Below, in pieces: positions 56,084-64,000 of a stretch of DNA of 64,000 bases. Position 1 is the first letter of the stretch. Every line of letters begins with the position of its first letter. The notes below the pieces were generated by a model. The model did no database searches, was not told the DNA's origin, and saw only the letters and a list, made by a program, of their open reading frames with translations. This DNA comes from Clostridium acidisoli DSM 12555 (GTDB taxonomy: Bacteria; Bacillota; Clostridia; Clostridiales; Clostridiaceae): assembly GCF_900176305.1 (NCBI RefSeq), contig NZ_FWXH01000004.1, positions 62,001 through 126,000 of the forward strand. Reading direction: 5' to 3'. The translations under genes and the position numbers were made by a program.

Positions 56084-57313
56084 ATGAAGAATAACGATAG
56101 TGCTCTAATTGAGGCAATTGAGCATATTTTTAAACAAACTGAAAAAAACTTTAATGTTGAGTTTTGGAATGGAGAAACTATCAACTATACAGATAGCCCA
56201 AAATTTACTTTAAAATTTAATGACAAGGATGCTTTTAAGAAAATAATGACTAAACCATCAGCAATAAGTTTTGCTGAAGCTTTTATCGATAAGACATTTG
56301 ATATAGAAGGAGATGTAATAAACGCTCTTACTCTAAAAGATCAATTAAATGATGTAGAGATATCAAATTCAGACAAACTTACATTACTTTTAAAAGGAAC
56401 ATCAATTAAAGAAGCTATAAACATGCATACAAAGGAAAAAGACAAAGAAAATATAGCACACCACTATGATATATCAAATGATTTCTATAGATTATTTTTG
56501 GGATCAACTATGACTTATTCATGTGCGTATTTCAAAAATGAAGATGATGATCTAACAACAGCTCAAGAAAATAAAGTAGATCATATATGTAAAAAATTAA
56601 GATTAAAACCTGGCGAAAAATTATTAGATGTTGGTTGTGGTTGGGGAAAAATGATTATGTGGGCTGCAAAACATTATGGTGTTGAAGCTCATGGCGTAAC
56701 TATAAGTGAGGAACAATATAAATACGTTACAGAAAAGATAAAAGAAGAAAAACTAGAAGATAAATGTTTTGTTGAACTTAAAGATTATCGTGACATAGAA
56801 GGAGAAGGTGTATACGATAAGATTGTAAGTATAGGTATGTTTGAACATGTTGGTAAGAAAAATTTACCATTGTATTTTGATGATATGTTTAGATTACTTA
56901 AGGAAGATGGATTATTTCTTAATCATGGAATAACTCATTCTAAAAAGCTTGTAGTATCAAAAGAAGAGAGTGAATTCATAGAAAAATACATATTCCCAGG
57001 TGGTGAACTTCAAACAGTAAGTGATGTTATTACATTTATGGAAGATGCTAATTATGAAGTTTGTGATGTAGAAAGTTTAAGAGAACATTATAGTAAAACA
57101 TTGGTGCTTTGGGTTAATAATCTTATGAAAAACAAAGACAAAGCTATAGAATATTCATCAGAAAGAACATATAGGACATGGCTTTTATATATGATCGGTT
57201 GTGCACTTAATTTTCATTCTGGATCAATTTCAATATATCAAATATTGTTAAGCAAATCACCTAAAAAACCAATTTATAATATACCGTTAACAAGAGAATA
57301 TATGTACAAATAA
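56084..57313 (+). CDS. cfa: Cyclopropane-fatty-acyl-phospholipid synthase
   Basis: 409 residues. Cfa uses S-adenosylmethionine to add a methylene bridge across double bonds of phospholipid acyl chains. The SAM-binding motif LLDVGCGWGKMIMWAAKHYG, IAHHYDISNDFYRLFLG and MFEHVGKKN are family signatures. GGAGGGG before the ATG. Typical of envelope adaptation to acid or solvent stress in clostridia. A terminator hairpin follows. Confidence 0.95.
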   Translation: MKNNDSALIEAIEHIFKQTEKNFNVEFWNGETINYTDSPKFTLKFNDKDAFKKIMTKPSAISFAEAFIDKTFDIEGDVINALTLKDQLNDVEISNSDKLTLLLKGTSIKEAINMHTKEKDKENIAHHYDISNDFYRLFLGSTMTYSCAYFKNEDDDLTTAQENKVDHICKKLRLKPGEKLLDVGCGWGKMIMWAAKHYGVEAHGVTISEEQYKYVTEKIKEEKLEDKCFVELKDYRDIEGEGVYDKIVSIGMFEHVGKKNLPLYFDDMFRLLKEDGLFLNHGITHSKKLVVSKEESEFIEKYIFPGGELQTVSDVITFMEDANYEVCDVESLREHYSKTLVLWVNNLMKNKDKAIEYSSERTYRTWLLYMIGCALNFHSGSISIYQILLSKSPKKPIYNIPLTREYMYK

Positions 57314-57341
57314 TTTAATGTGAAATTAAAAATTTTTAATG

Positions 57342-57373
57342 GGCTATTTCAATAATTTTGAAATAGCCTATTT
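57342..57373 (+). terminator. Terminator after cfa
   Basis: GGCTATTTCAA (57342-57352) pairs with TTGAAATAGCC (57358-57368), loop TAATT, followed by TATTT. Confidence 0.8.
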
Positions 57374-57457
57374 GTATGCTTGAATAAATGATATTTACGT
57401 GATAAAGTAATTTTTAAAAGGATTTATCCAAATGTTTTATACTAGGAGGGAAAAATT

Positions 57458-57721
57458 TTGAGAATATGGGGAAAGGTTATTAAAAAAAATAAAATAATAA
57501 AAGAAATTATTGTTACTTCAGATATAGATGATTCGTATCAAGAAAACTTAAAAGCATGCATTAAGGAAATTTGTTATAAACTTGATATTTCCAAACCTTA
57601 TTGGTTGCCTCCAAATGTAGAAGAATATAATAATAGAAGAAAGACAACTTTTAATCAAAATCATTTTATTGATGAAATAGATTTCGATAAATTCATAATA
57701 CAAGAACTAGATTCTATTTAA
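57458..57721 (+). CDS. Small conserved-looking hypothetical protein
   Basis: 87 residues, soluble, no recognised domain. The pattern VIKKNKIIKEIIV, SKPYWLPPNVEEYNNRRKTTFNQNHFIDEIDFD looks like an ordered protein, and TAGGAGG lies before the TTG start. It is found 14 bp before a GT39 gene and probably shares its transcript. I do not recognise the family. Confidence 0.6.
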   Translation: MRIWGKVIKKNKIIKEIIVTSDIDDSYQENLKACIKEICYKLDISKPYWLPPNVEEYNNRRKTTFNQNHFIDEIDFDKFIIQELDSI

Positions 57722-57735
57722 ACGAGAGGTATAGT

Positions 57736-59193
57736 ATGAGAAATACGTATGCGAAAAAAAAATTTGCATTGGATAAATTTTTTCATAAATATTTTTATTT
57801 TATAGCAGCAGGTATATTAGTTTTAGCTAGTGTTAATTTGTTTTATAAACTAGGAACAACAACTGTACAGGATTGGGATGAGGCTAGACATGGAATAACA
57901 GCATATGAAATGATAAAAAATAGCAATTATCTAATTACTACTTATGGGTTTAAAGTTGATTATTATAATCTAAAGCCGCCACTACCGATGATTATAATAG
58001 CAATGTCATATAAAATTTTTGGGTATAGCATATTTGCGATGAGATTTTTTTCTTCCTTTAGTGCTCTAATCACAATTATTTTTGTAGGAAAAATTCTAAA
58101 AGATAATATAAGTAAAGTTTCTGCAATTGTAGGTATGACTGCACTATCAACAAATTATCTTTTCATAGTATGGCACGCAGGAAGAACCGGTGATGTGGAT
58201 GCTATTTTTACCCTGATTTTTACAATAGTAATATATTTCTTAATGAAAATAGAAAAGAATATAAAGTATTTATATTTATGCGGAATTGTATACTCAATTT
58301 CATTTTTGTTAAAGAGTTATGCCTCTATACAAATTATTGCAGTAGTAGGACTCATACTGATTTGTACTGGATCTTTATTTAAATTAAAATTAAAACAGCT
58401 TTTAATTTTTTTTGCTTGCAGTTTTATCCCAATTTTCATTTGGATGGCAGCCAGATATAGTTTTGATGGATTTACCTTTCTAAAGAAAATGATTACCTAT
58501 GATGTTTTGGCTAGATCTACTAGCACCATTGAGGGACAAAAAGGTAGCATTTTGTATTATGTAGTGTATTCAATAAGTTACAATTTTCATTGGGTTGTCT
58601 ACATTAGTATTTTATTAAGTGTGTATCTTATAATAAATAAATTTAAACTTAACTTTAAGAATAATAAATTCTTAAAATTAACTACAATAATTTGGGCGTT
58701 AGTGCCCTTTATATTATTTAGTTTGTCTAAATCTAAGCTTGTTTGGTATATAAATACTGTATACCCTGCTGTTAGTATATTAATTGGATGGGTTACATAT
58801 AGTATATATATAAATAGCCACATATCGAAAAAGTTAAAAAATGTAATTTTAATCCTATTTATAATATGCTCATTATTTGGAGAAACTAGAATACTTCTTA
58901 AAATAAAAAATGAAAATATTCCAGATTCACAAAAAATATTCATAGAGTTAAAAAACAAGGTAGAGAGTAAAAATATTAACATTTATTATGGTAGTAAATG
59001 GACACAAGCAAATAGATTTATTGTAGAAGTGCTGGATAATATGAATCCAAAGGAAGAAAGTAAAGAAAATTTCTTAAGTAAAAATTTAAAGGGAATATAT
59101 GTATTAGATAATAATAAAGAAAACAGGAGATTCATTATAGAAAATAAAATAAAGCCATTATGTAAAAATGAGAATTATATAATTATAAAATAA
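57736..59193 (+). CDS. GT39/ArnT-like membrane glycosyltransferase
   Basis: 485 residues, about 11-12 membrane helices. The first extracytoplasmic loop has WDEARHGITAYEM and DYYNLKPPLP, the acidic/Lys-Pro-Pro pattern of PMT/ArnT enzymes, which use a polyprenyl-phosphate sugar. The acceptor could be a lipid, teichoic acid or protein. GAGAGGT ribosome site. A weak hairpin lies after the stop at 59193-59215. Confidence 0.85.
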   Translation: MRNTYAKKKFALDKFFHKYFYFIAAGILVLASVNLFYKLGTTTVQDWDEARHGITAYEMIKNSNYLITTYGFKVDYYNLKPPLPMIIIAMSYKIFGYSIFAMRFFSSFSALITIIFVGKILKDNISKVSAIVGMTALSTNYLFIVWHAGRTGDVDAIFTLIFTIVIYFLMKIEKNIKYLYLCGIVYSISFLLKSYASIQIIAVVGLILICTGSLFKLKLKQLLIFFACSFIPIFIWMAARYSFDGFTFLKKMITYDVLARSTSTIEGQKGSILYYVVYSISYNFHWVVYISILLSVYLIINKFKLNFKNNKFLKLTTIIWALVPFILFSLSKSKLVWYINTVYPAVSILIGWVTYSIYINSHISKKLKNVILILFIICSLFGETRILLKIKNENIPDSQKIFIELKNKVESKNINIYYGSKWTQANRFIVEVLDNMNPKEESKENFLSKNLKGIYVLDNNKENRRFIIENKIKPLCKNENYIIIK

Positions 59194-59241
59194 AAAAACA
59201 TTTTATGTTTTATTTTAGTACAAAGTTTGATAAAATAGGAA

Positions 59242-60756
59242 ATGGTGGAATTTAAACAAAATTATTTAATGGAAGTGTTACATATAATGCATAATGTTTT
59301 ATTTTTTCTAATAATGTTGCTGGTTTATGCTGCATTAGCTTTGATTTGTATTTCTTTTAATATAATATACAAGAAAAAGTATCTAAATTTGATATCTATG
59401 AGCCATATATTTGGAATATTAACTGTATTATTTTGCATATTTAATACGATTATTTTTGGTAATTATGTTATTAAGATTTTTTCGGTAACGTTTTTTTTAT
59501 GTGCAAATTTTTTGGGAATTTTAGCATTGTTAAGTTATTTTGAAATTAATGTAAAGGCATATTACAAGTATATAGCAATTGCATTGATAATTATTGACGC
59601 TTATACATGTAATAACGAGCCTAATATTAGTGTAATTATACACAAGGATATACTGATGCTTGTTTATATAGGCATAGGTATATTTATTTTAACAAGCAAA
59701 CATAATAAACTTAGTAGCAAAATTTTTGCAAGTGTAAGTTTAATTTTTCCTAGTGTTCAATTTATATTTCAAATAGTTATTATGTTTACAAGATTACCGA
59801 TTCTAAAAATATTACCTAATGTTGATTTGGTTTCTTATGAATTGCAGGCACTTACATATTCATTTTTCATTATTTTTATTACAATAGAGGATGCTAGCAA
59901 AAAATTCAGTAGTCATGTAAATGTTCTTCAAGAAGAAGTAAAAGATAAAGAGAAGAAATTAACTGAATATGTAGAGCTTGATAAATTGAAATCAGAATTT
60001 TTGGCAAATATTTCTCATGAACTTAGAACTCCTATAAATGTAATATTTAGCAGTGTTCAACTTTATGAAATCAATTTAGAAAAAAGTAACTGTAAAAGCG
60101 ATAAAAATTTAAATAAATATATAGACATAATGAAGAAAAATTGTTATAGATTAACTAAATTATCCAACAATCTAATCGATATGAGCAAGATAGATGCAGG
60201 AATTGTAGATTTAAATTTGCAAAACGTTGATATAATAAAAATTGTTGAAGATACCACATTATCAGTTGTTCCATTTGCTGAGTCGAAGGATATACAAATT
60301 ATTTTTGACACAGAAATAGAAGAGTTATTAATGGCTTGCGATATAGATAAAATAGAAAGAATAATTTTAAATTTACTTTCTAATGCAATAAAATTTACTC
60401 AAAATCATGGGGAAATTAAAGTATATACATGTTTTTCAAAAAATAAACTTCAAATCAACGTTGAAGACAATGGACCGGGAATATGTAAAGATATGCATGA
60501 AAAAATATTTAATAGATTTACTCAAATAAGTGACACATTTATAAGAAAAAACGAAGGTAGCGGTATAGGATTATCACTTGTTAAATCACTTGTTGAAATG
60601 CATAATGGTAAGGTTTATTTGGAAAGTGAGGAAAACAAAGGGTGTAAATTTAAAATAGAATTTCCATATAGACGATTAGATATTAATAATAAAAATTCTG
60701 AAGACTTTAGTGAAATTAATATGAAAAAAGTAGAAATAGAATTTTCAGATTTATGA
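59242..60756 (+). CDS. Orphan membrane sensor histidine kinase
   Basis: 504 residues. Seven or eight hydrophobic helices fill residues ~15-225 (MASE-like integral-membrane sensor). A coiled coil follows, then the HisKA domain with phospho-acceptor H259 in NISHELRTP, the N box (ILNLLSNAIKFTQN), G1 DNGPGIC, and G2 GSGIGLSLV. All catalytic boxes are intact. No response regulator is nearby, so it is an orphan; in clostridia such kinases may feed phosphate directly to Spo0A, but this is a guess. The start ATG 59242 has a poor ribosome site; an ATG at 59269 is possible. Confidence 0.85.
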   Translation: MVEFKQNYLMEVLHIMHNVLFFLIMLLVYAALALICISFNIIYKKKYLNLISMSHIFGILTVLFCIFNTIIFGNYVIKIFSVTFFLCANFLGILALLSYFEINVKAYYKYIAIALIIIDAYTCNNEPNISVIIHKDILMLVYIGIGIFILTSKHNKLSSKIFASVSLIFPSVQFIFQIVIMFTRLPILKILPNVDLVSYELQALTYSFFIIFITIEDASKKFSSHVNVLQEEVKDKEKKLTEYVELDKLKSEFLANISHELRTPINVIFSSVQLYEINLEKSNCKSDKNLNKYIDIMKKNCYRLTKLSNNLIDMSKIDAGIVDLNLQNVDIIKIVEDTTLSVVPFAESKDIQIIFDTEIEELLMACDIDKIERIILNLLSNAIKFTQNHGEIKVYTCFSKNKLQINVEDNGPGICKDMHEKIFNRFTQISDTFIRKNEGSGIGLSLVKSLVEMHNGKVYLESEENKGCKFKIEFPYRRLDINNKNSEDFSEINMKKVEIEFSDL

Positions 60757-60855
60757 AAATGAATATTGTTTTATATATAGAATAATATTATTATAAACAG
60801 CTTGTTTTTGTTATTGTTTATATGATAATATAATGCTGAAATATTATAAGAAAAG

Positions 60856-61677
60856 GTGAATGAATTGTCAGTAACGGATAATAACAAATTAAAACTTTAT
60901 GGATTTAACAATTTAACAAAATCGTTAAGCTTTAATATTTATGATGTTTGCTATACTGAAACCGATGAAGACAGAAAAAAATATATTGAATATGTTGATG
61001 AACAATATAATTCTGAAAGATTAACGGGAATTTTAAAAAATGTAACAGAAATAATAGGTGCAAAAGTACTTAATATAGCAAAACAAGATTATGATCCTCA
61101 AGGGGCAAGTGTTACATTATTGATTTCTGAAGAGGAAGTACCTGTGTATGTATTGGATCCATCTTGCAATAGAGGAGAACTTGCACCAATAAGAGAGAAT
61201 ATAGTAGGACATTTGGATAAAAGTCATGTTACGGTACATACTTATCCAGAAAGCCATCCACAGAACAATATAAGCACATTTAGGGTAGATATAGATGTTG
61301 CAACTTGTGGACAAATATCGCCACTAAAAGCATTAAATTATCTTATAGGAAGCTTTGATTCCGACATTATTACTATAGATTACAAGGTAAGAGGTTTTAC
61401 TAGAGATATGGATGGGAAAAAACATTATATAGATCATAAAATAAACTCAATACAAAATTTTATAGACAAAAATACCTTATCTAGATATATGTTAACGGAT
61501 ATGAATATATATCAAGCTAATATATTTCATACTAAGATGAAGCTTAAAGCTATTGAACTAGAAAATTATATATTTGATATTAAAGAAGAAAATTTAAGTA
61601 TAGATGAAAAGGATAAGATAATAGAGTCTTTACAAAAAGAGATGACAGAGATATTTTATGGTATAAATGTAAATTAA
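60856..61677 (+). CDS. speD: S-adenosylmethionine decarboxylase (E. coli SpeD type)
   Basis: About 270-273 residues, close to the 264 of E. coli SpeD. The self-cleavage site that makes the pyruvoyl group is [38 protein letters not shown] is a second family block. It makes decarboxylated SAM for spermidine synthesis. The frame opens at GTG 60856, but AAGGTG there better supports the TTG at 60865. No speE nearby. Confidence 0.93.
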   Translation: MNELSVTDNNKLKLYGFNNLTKSLSFNIYDVCYTETDEDRKKYIEYVDEQYNSERLTGILKNVTEIIGAKVLNIAKQDYDPQGASVTLLISEEEVPVYVLDPSCNRGELAPIRENIVGHLDKSHVTVHTYPESHPQNNISTFRVDIDVATCGQISPLKALNYLIGSFDSDIITIDYKVRGFTRDMDGKKHYIDHKINSIQNFIDKNTLSRYMLTDMNIYQANIFHTKMKLKAIELENYIFDIKEENLSIDEKDKIIESLQKEMTEIFYGINVN

Positions 61678-61706
61678 AAATATTATATAGTATAACTAAA
61701 AAATTT

Positions 61707-61750
61707 ACAGGTGACCTAAAGCCGCATTATAAAAACTTTTGATCGCCTGT
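61707..61750. terminator. Bidirectional terminator between speD and lysC
   Basis: A 15-nt arm ACAGGTGACCTAAAG pairs with CTTTTGATCGCCTGT at 13 of 15 positions (one G-U), 14-nt loop. It lies between convergent genes. Confidence 0.7.
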
Positions 61751-61759
61751 TTCTAAATT

Positions 61760-62962
61760 TCATTTACAAGAACATAATTCAGAATGAAGTGCATTAATTG
61801 CACTGCTTGCAAGGTTTGTTTTTACAAGACACCATATTGTCTCATGTGAATCAGCAGTCTGAAGAACATTAATTTTTTCATTTCTTAATATTTTTATTAT
61901 TTTAGCCATAACACCGGGTTTTCCAGCCATTCTACTGCCTATAAGAGAAATTTTACTGCAATCTTCTTCATAGGTATAATTTAAATTAAGTGATTTTGAA
62001 ATAGCATCAAATTTTTTAAAATCTTTTTTATCTATAGTAAATATATTTTCTTCTGGAAATACATTTATAAGATCTATACTAATGTTATTTTCAGCTAATA
62101 TATCAAGTATGTCGGGATAATTTATATTGTCTTTGTTAACTTTAGTTGAAAATTTTATTTGAGTTCTGTTATCAATTTGTGTTATGCCATCAATAACATT
62201 AGTGTTATTTGTGTTTCCAATGTTATTGATAAGCGTTCCAACGCAGTTGTTAAGGGTGTTTTTAACAACTAGAGGTATATTAGCTCTTGCAGCAATTTCA
62301 ACAGCTCTTGGATGTATAACTTTTGCACCTTGGTCTGCAAATTGAAAGACTTCGGTATAACTAATTTCTTCAATTAAGGCAGCATCTTTTACTACCCTTG
62401 GATCTGCAGTCATTATACCATCTACATCTGTATATATTTCTACTCTTTCAGCATTTAATGCACTTCCAAGAAGTGAGGCAGTAACATCGCTTCCACCTCT
62501 GCCAAGGGTAGTTAAAAAACCATCTTCACTTAAACCTTGAAAACCTGCAACTACAGGTATTTTTCCGGATTTCAATATTTTTATTAAATTATTAGCATCC
62601 ACTCTTAAAACAGAGGCATTATTAAATTCATTATCTGTTATTATTCCAGCTTGACCGCCTAAAAGTGGCACTGCATCAATTGATTTTTTATTTAAGTCAT
62701 TACTCATGATTACGGTACTAATAATTTCACCACAACCCATGAGCAGGTCGCTAGCTTGTAAATTGTGATTTTTAAAGTCAATATCTATTAAGGATAAAAG
62801 GGTATCTGTAGCATAAGGGTCACCTTTTCTACCCATTGCTGAAACCACAACCACAGGTGAAAAGCCATCTTTTATAGCACTTAATACCTTTTCTATTACT
62901 AATGCTCTTCTTTCTTTTGACGAAACAGAGGTACCTCCAAATTTTTGAACTATTACTTTCAT
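61760..62962 (-). CDS. lysC: Aspartate kinase
   Basis: 400 residues from ATG 62962, which has GGAGGA nine nt upstream; the TTG at 62974 lies across this ribosome site. The kinase motif is VQKFGGTSV, then GRGGSDVTASLLG and YTDVDGIMTADPRVV; two ACT domains close the protein (IGSRMAGKPGVMAKI). It phosphorylates aspartate, the entry to lysine, threonine and methionine. It is divergent from metA, the next enzyme group of the pathway. No lysine riboswitch is seen upstream. Confidence 0.95.
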   Translation of the reverse strand: MKVIVQKFGGTSVSSKERRALVIEKVLSAIKDGFSPVVVVSAMGRKGDPYATDTLLSLIDIDFKNHNLQASDLLMGCGEIISTVIMSNDLNKKSIDAVPLLGGQAGIITDNEFNNASVLRVDANNLIKILKSGKIPVVAGFQGLSEDGFLTTLGRGGSDVTASLLGSALNAERVEIYTDVDGIMTADPRVVKDAALIEEISYTEVFQFADQGAKVIHPRAVEIAARANIPLVVKNTLNNCVGTLINNIGNTNNTNVIDGITQIDNRTQIKFSTKVNKDNINYPDILDILAENNISIDLINVFPEENIFTIDKKDFKKFDAISKSLNLNYTYEEDCSKISLIGSRMAGKPGVMAKIIKILRNEKINVLQTADSHETIWCLVKTNLASSAINALHSELCSCK

Positions 62963-63124
62963 AATTTCCTCCAATATTATAACTGATAATTAAATTGTCC
63001 TTATATTATTATATATGTAAGTTTTGCAAAAGAGGTTGTATAAAATGCTATAAATATTGCAAATGTTGCTTTTAGGAATATAATTTAGATAATGAAATAA
63101 ATACTTAGGGTAAAACATGTCCTA

Positions 63125-63153
63125 TTGAAGTAATTTGATTTTTGTTCTATAAT
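63125..63153 (+). promoter_or_regulatory. Promoter of metA
   Basis: TTGAAG (63125-63130), 17 nt, TATAAT (63148-63153). No SAM riboswitch or T-box core was found between it and the gene. Confidence 0.75.
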
Positions 63154-63203
63154 TTGAAACAGATGCTAAAAATAGTTTGAATTTTGAAAGGAGAGGGAGC
63201 CTT

Positions 63204-64000
63204 ATGCCAATAAACATACCTAATGATTTACCTGCAACTGAAATTCTAAATAATGAAAACATATTTGTTATGAATGAGGTAAGGGCATCTCATCAAGATA
63301 TAAGACCCTTAAACATTGCAATAGTTAATTTAATGCCAGTAAAGACAACAACTGAAACTCAGATATTGAGACTTTTATCAAATTCTCCAATACAGGTTGA
63401 TATAACGTTAATACATACTAAAAGTCATTTATCAAAAAATACATCAGAAGAACATCTTATAAAATATTATGAAACGTTTGAAGATATAAAGGACAAGAAA
63501 TTTGATGGAATGATTATAACTGGAGCACCAGTAGAACAAATGAAGTTTGAGGATGTTGATTACTGGAATGAAATAACAGAAATTATGGAGTGGAGTAAAT
63601 TCAATGTATCTTCAACTTTTCACATATGTTGGGGAGCACAGGCAGGATTATACTATCATTATGGAATACCTAAATATGAATTGCAGCATAAAAAATTTGG
63701 AGTGTTTAAGCATTCTATAAACAAAAAAAACGTTAAGCTTTTACGAGGTTTTGACGACAGATTTTATGTTCCACATTCAAGGCATACAGAAGTTAAAAAG
63801 GAAGATATTATAAAAAAAACTGAACTTGAAATTTTAGCTGAATCAGATGAAGCAGGGATTTATATTGTATCAGCTAATGGGGGACGTCAAATTTTTGTGA
63901 TGGGGCATTCTGAATATGATCCACTTACATTAAAGGATGAATATGATAGGGATATTTCTAAAGGTCTTAAGATGGATGTACCACAAAATTATTTCCAGGA
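63204..64000 (+). CDS. metA: Homoserine O-acyltransferase MetA, truncated by the window edge
   Basis: 265 residues are visible from the ATG (GGAGAGGGAG upstream); the 3' end is outside the window. MetA acylates homoserine with a succinyl or acetyl group as the first step of methionine synthesis. The opening [27 protein letters not shown] and [16 protein letters not shown] are diagnostic. The catalytic Cys is C142 in HICWGAQAG, the same number as in E. coli, and His/Glu follow in MGHSEYD. Firmicutes members usually use acetyl-CoA. Confidence 0.95.
   Translation, partial: MPINIPNDLPATEILNNENIFVMNEVRASHQDIRPLNIAIVNLMPVKTTTETQILRLLSNSPIQVDITLIHTKSHLSKNTSEEHLIKYYETFEDIKDKKFDGMIITGAPVEQMKFEDVDYWNEITEIMEWSKFNVSSTFHICWGAQAGLYYHYGIPKYELQHKKFGVFKHSINKKNVKLLRGFDDRFYVPHSRHTEVKKEDIIKKTELEILAESDEAGIYIVSANGGRQIFVMGHSEYDPLTLKDEYDRDISKGLKMDVPQNYFQ

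Noticed and set aside
62963-63203. Lysine or SAM riboswitch between lysC and metA
   Set aside because: Only an ordinary promoter was found; the conserved cores of these aptamers are absent.

Overview
This is a low-GC, strongly AT-biased chromosomal window with many TTG and GTG starts, strong GGAGG-type ribosome sites and gram-positive riboswitch and T-box leaders. Sporulation genes (PrkA/YhbH/SpoVR, GerW/YtfJ, a collagen-like exosporium-type protein) are present. Together these suggest an endospore-forming, saccharolytic Clostridium sensu stricto (cluster I). I cannot name the species from sequence alone. No rRNA, tRNA, CRISPR array, transposase, integrase or phage gene was seen.

Layout. 1-3000: two MalT-like LuxR regulators, the first cut by the window edge. 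3000-5550: TPP-riboswitch-controlled thiC-thiS-tenI. 5590-7566: glycine-riboswitch leader, then an ACT-domain protein and a DUF711 protein. 7672-11729: cytosolic chemoreceptor, a processive lipid glycosyltransferase and an MFS exporter. 11761-15330: heterodimeric ABC exporter. 15428-18667: collagen-like surface protein facing two glycosyltransferases. 18836-20727: GntR-ABC operon with a clear operator. 20917-25359: giant cell-wall-anchored GH13 enzyme with a LacI/CcpA-type operator. 26030-31441: second GntR-ABC operon with several membrane proteins. 31540-33768: M20 amidohydrolase and YbaK. 33996-36529: HutD and cobU-cobS-cobC. 36972-38890: marR plus MFS exporter. 39059-43542: prkA-yhbH-spoVR. 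43702-45743: two exported cell-wall hydrolase-like proteins. 45851-46547: queT with a preQ1-I riboswitch. 47214-49869: adenine deaminase and a TtcA-like protein. 50543-51609: ytfI/ytfJ pair. 51625-53609: T-box-controlled alaR-alaT. 53665-57313: larE, a second lipid glycosyltransferase and cfa. 57458-61677: small protein, GT39, orphan histidine kinase and speD. 61760-64000: lysC and divergent metA (truncated by the edge).

The most unusual content is non-coding. Seven intergenic copies of one modular element family lie at about 4.8, 25.4, 31.5, 32.8, 36.5, 46.6 and 49.9 kb. Full copies are about 530-560 bp. They have inverted ends (CATAATA...GAAATTGCGAAG), four or five perfect hairpins on each flank separated by a conserved short linker (GGTGAAGGGT on one side, its reverse complement on the other, or GATTAAAGAA in a second version), and a roughly 98-bp asymmetric core. 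Hairpin stems differ between copies with base-pair-preserving changes, so the fold appears conserved more than the sequence. Two 65-70 bp derivatives keep only the ends. I do not recognise this family.

Functionally the window mixes housekeeping biosynthesis (thiamine, cobalamin, alanine, polyamine, aspartate family, queuosine precursor uptake), envelope and lipid remodelling (two GT28-type glycosyltransferases, Cfa, GT39), drug or peptide export, and sporulation. RNA leaders sense TPP, glycine, preQ1 and uncharged tRNA. Several palindromic operators sit directly on recognisable promoters.
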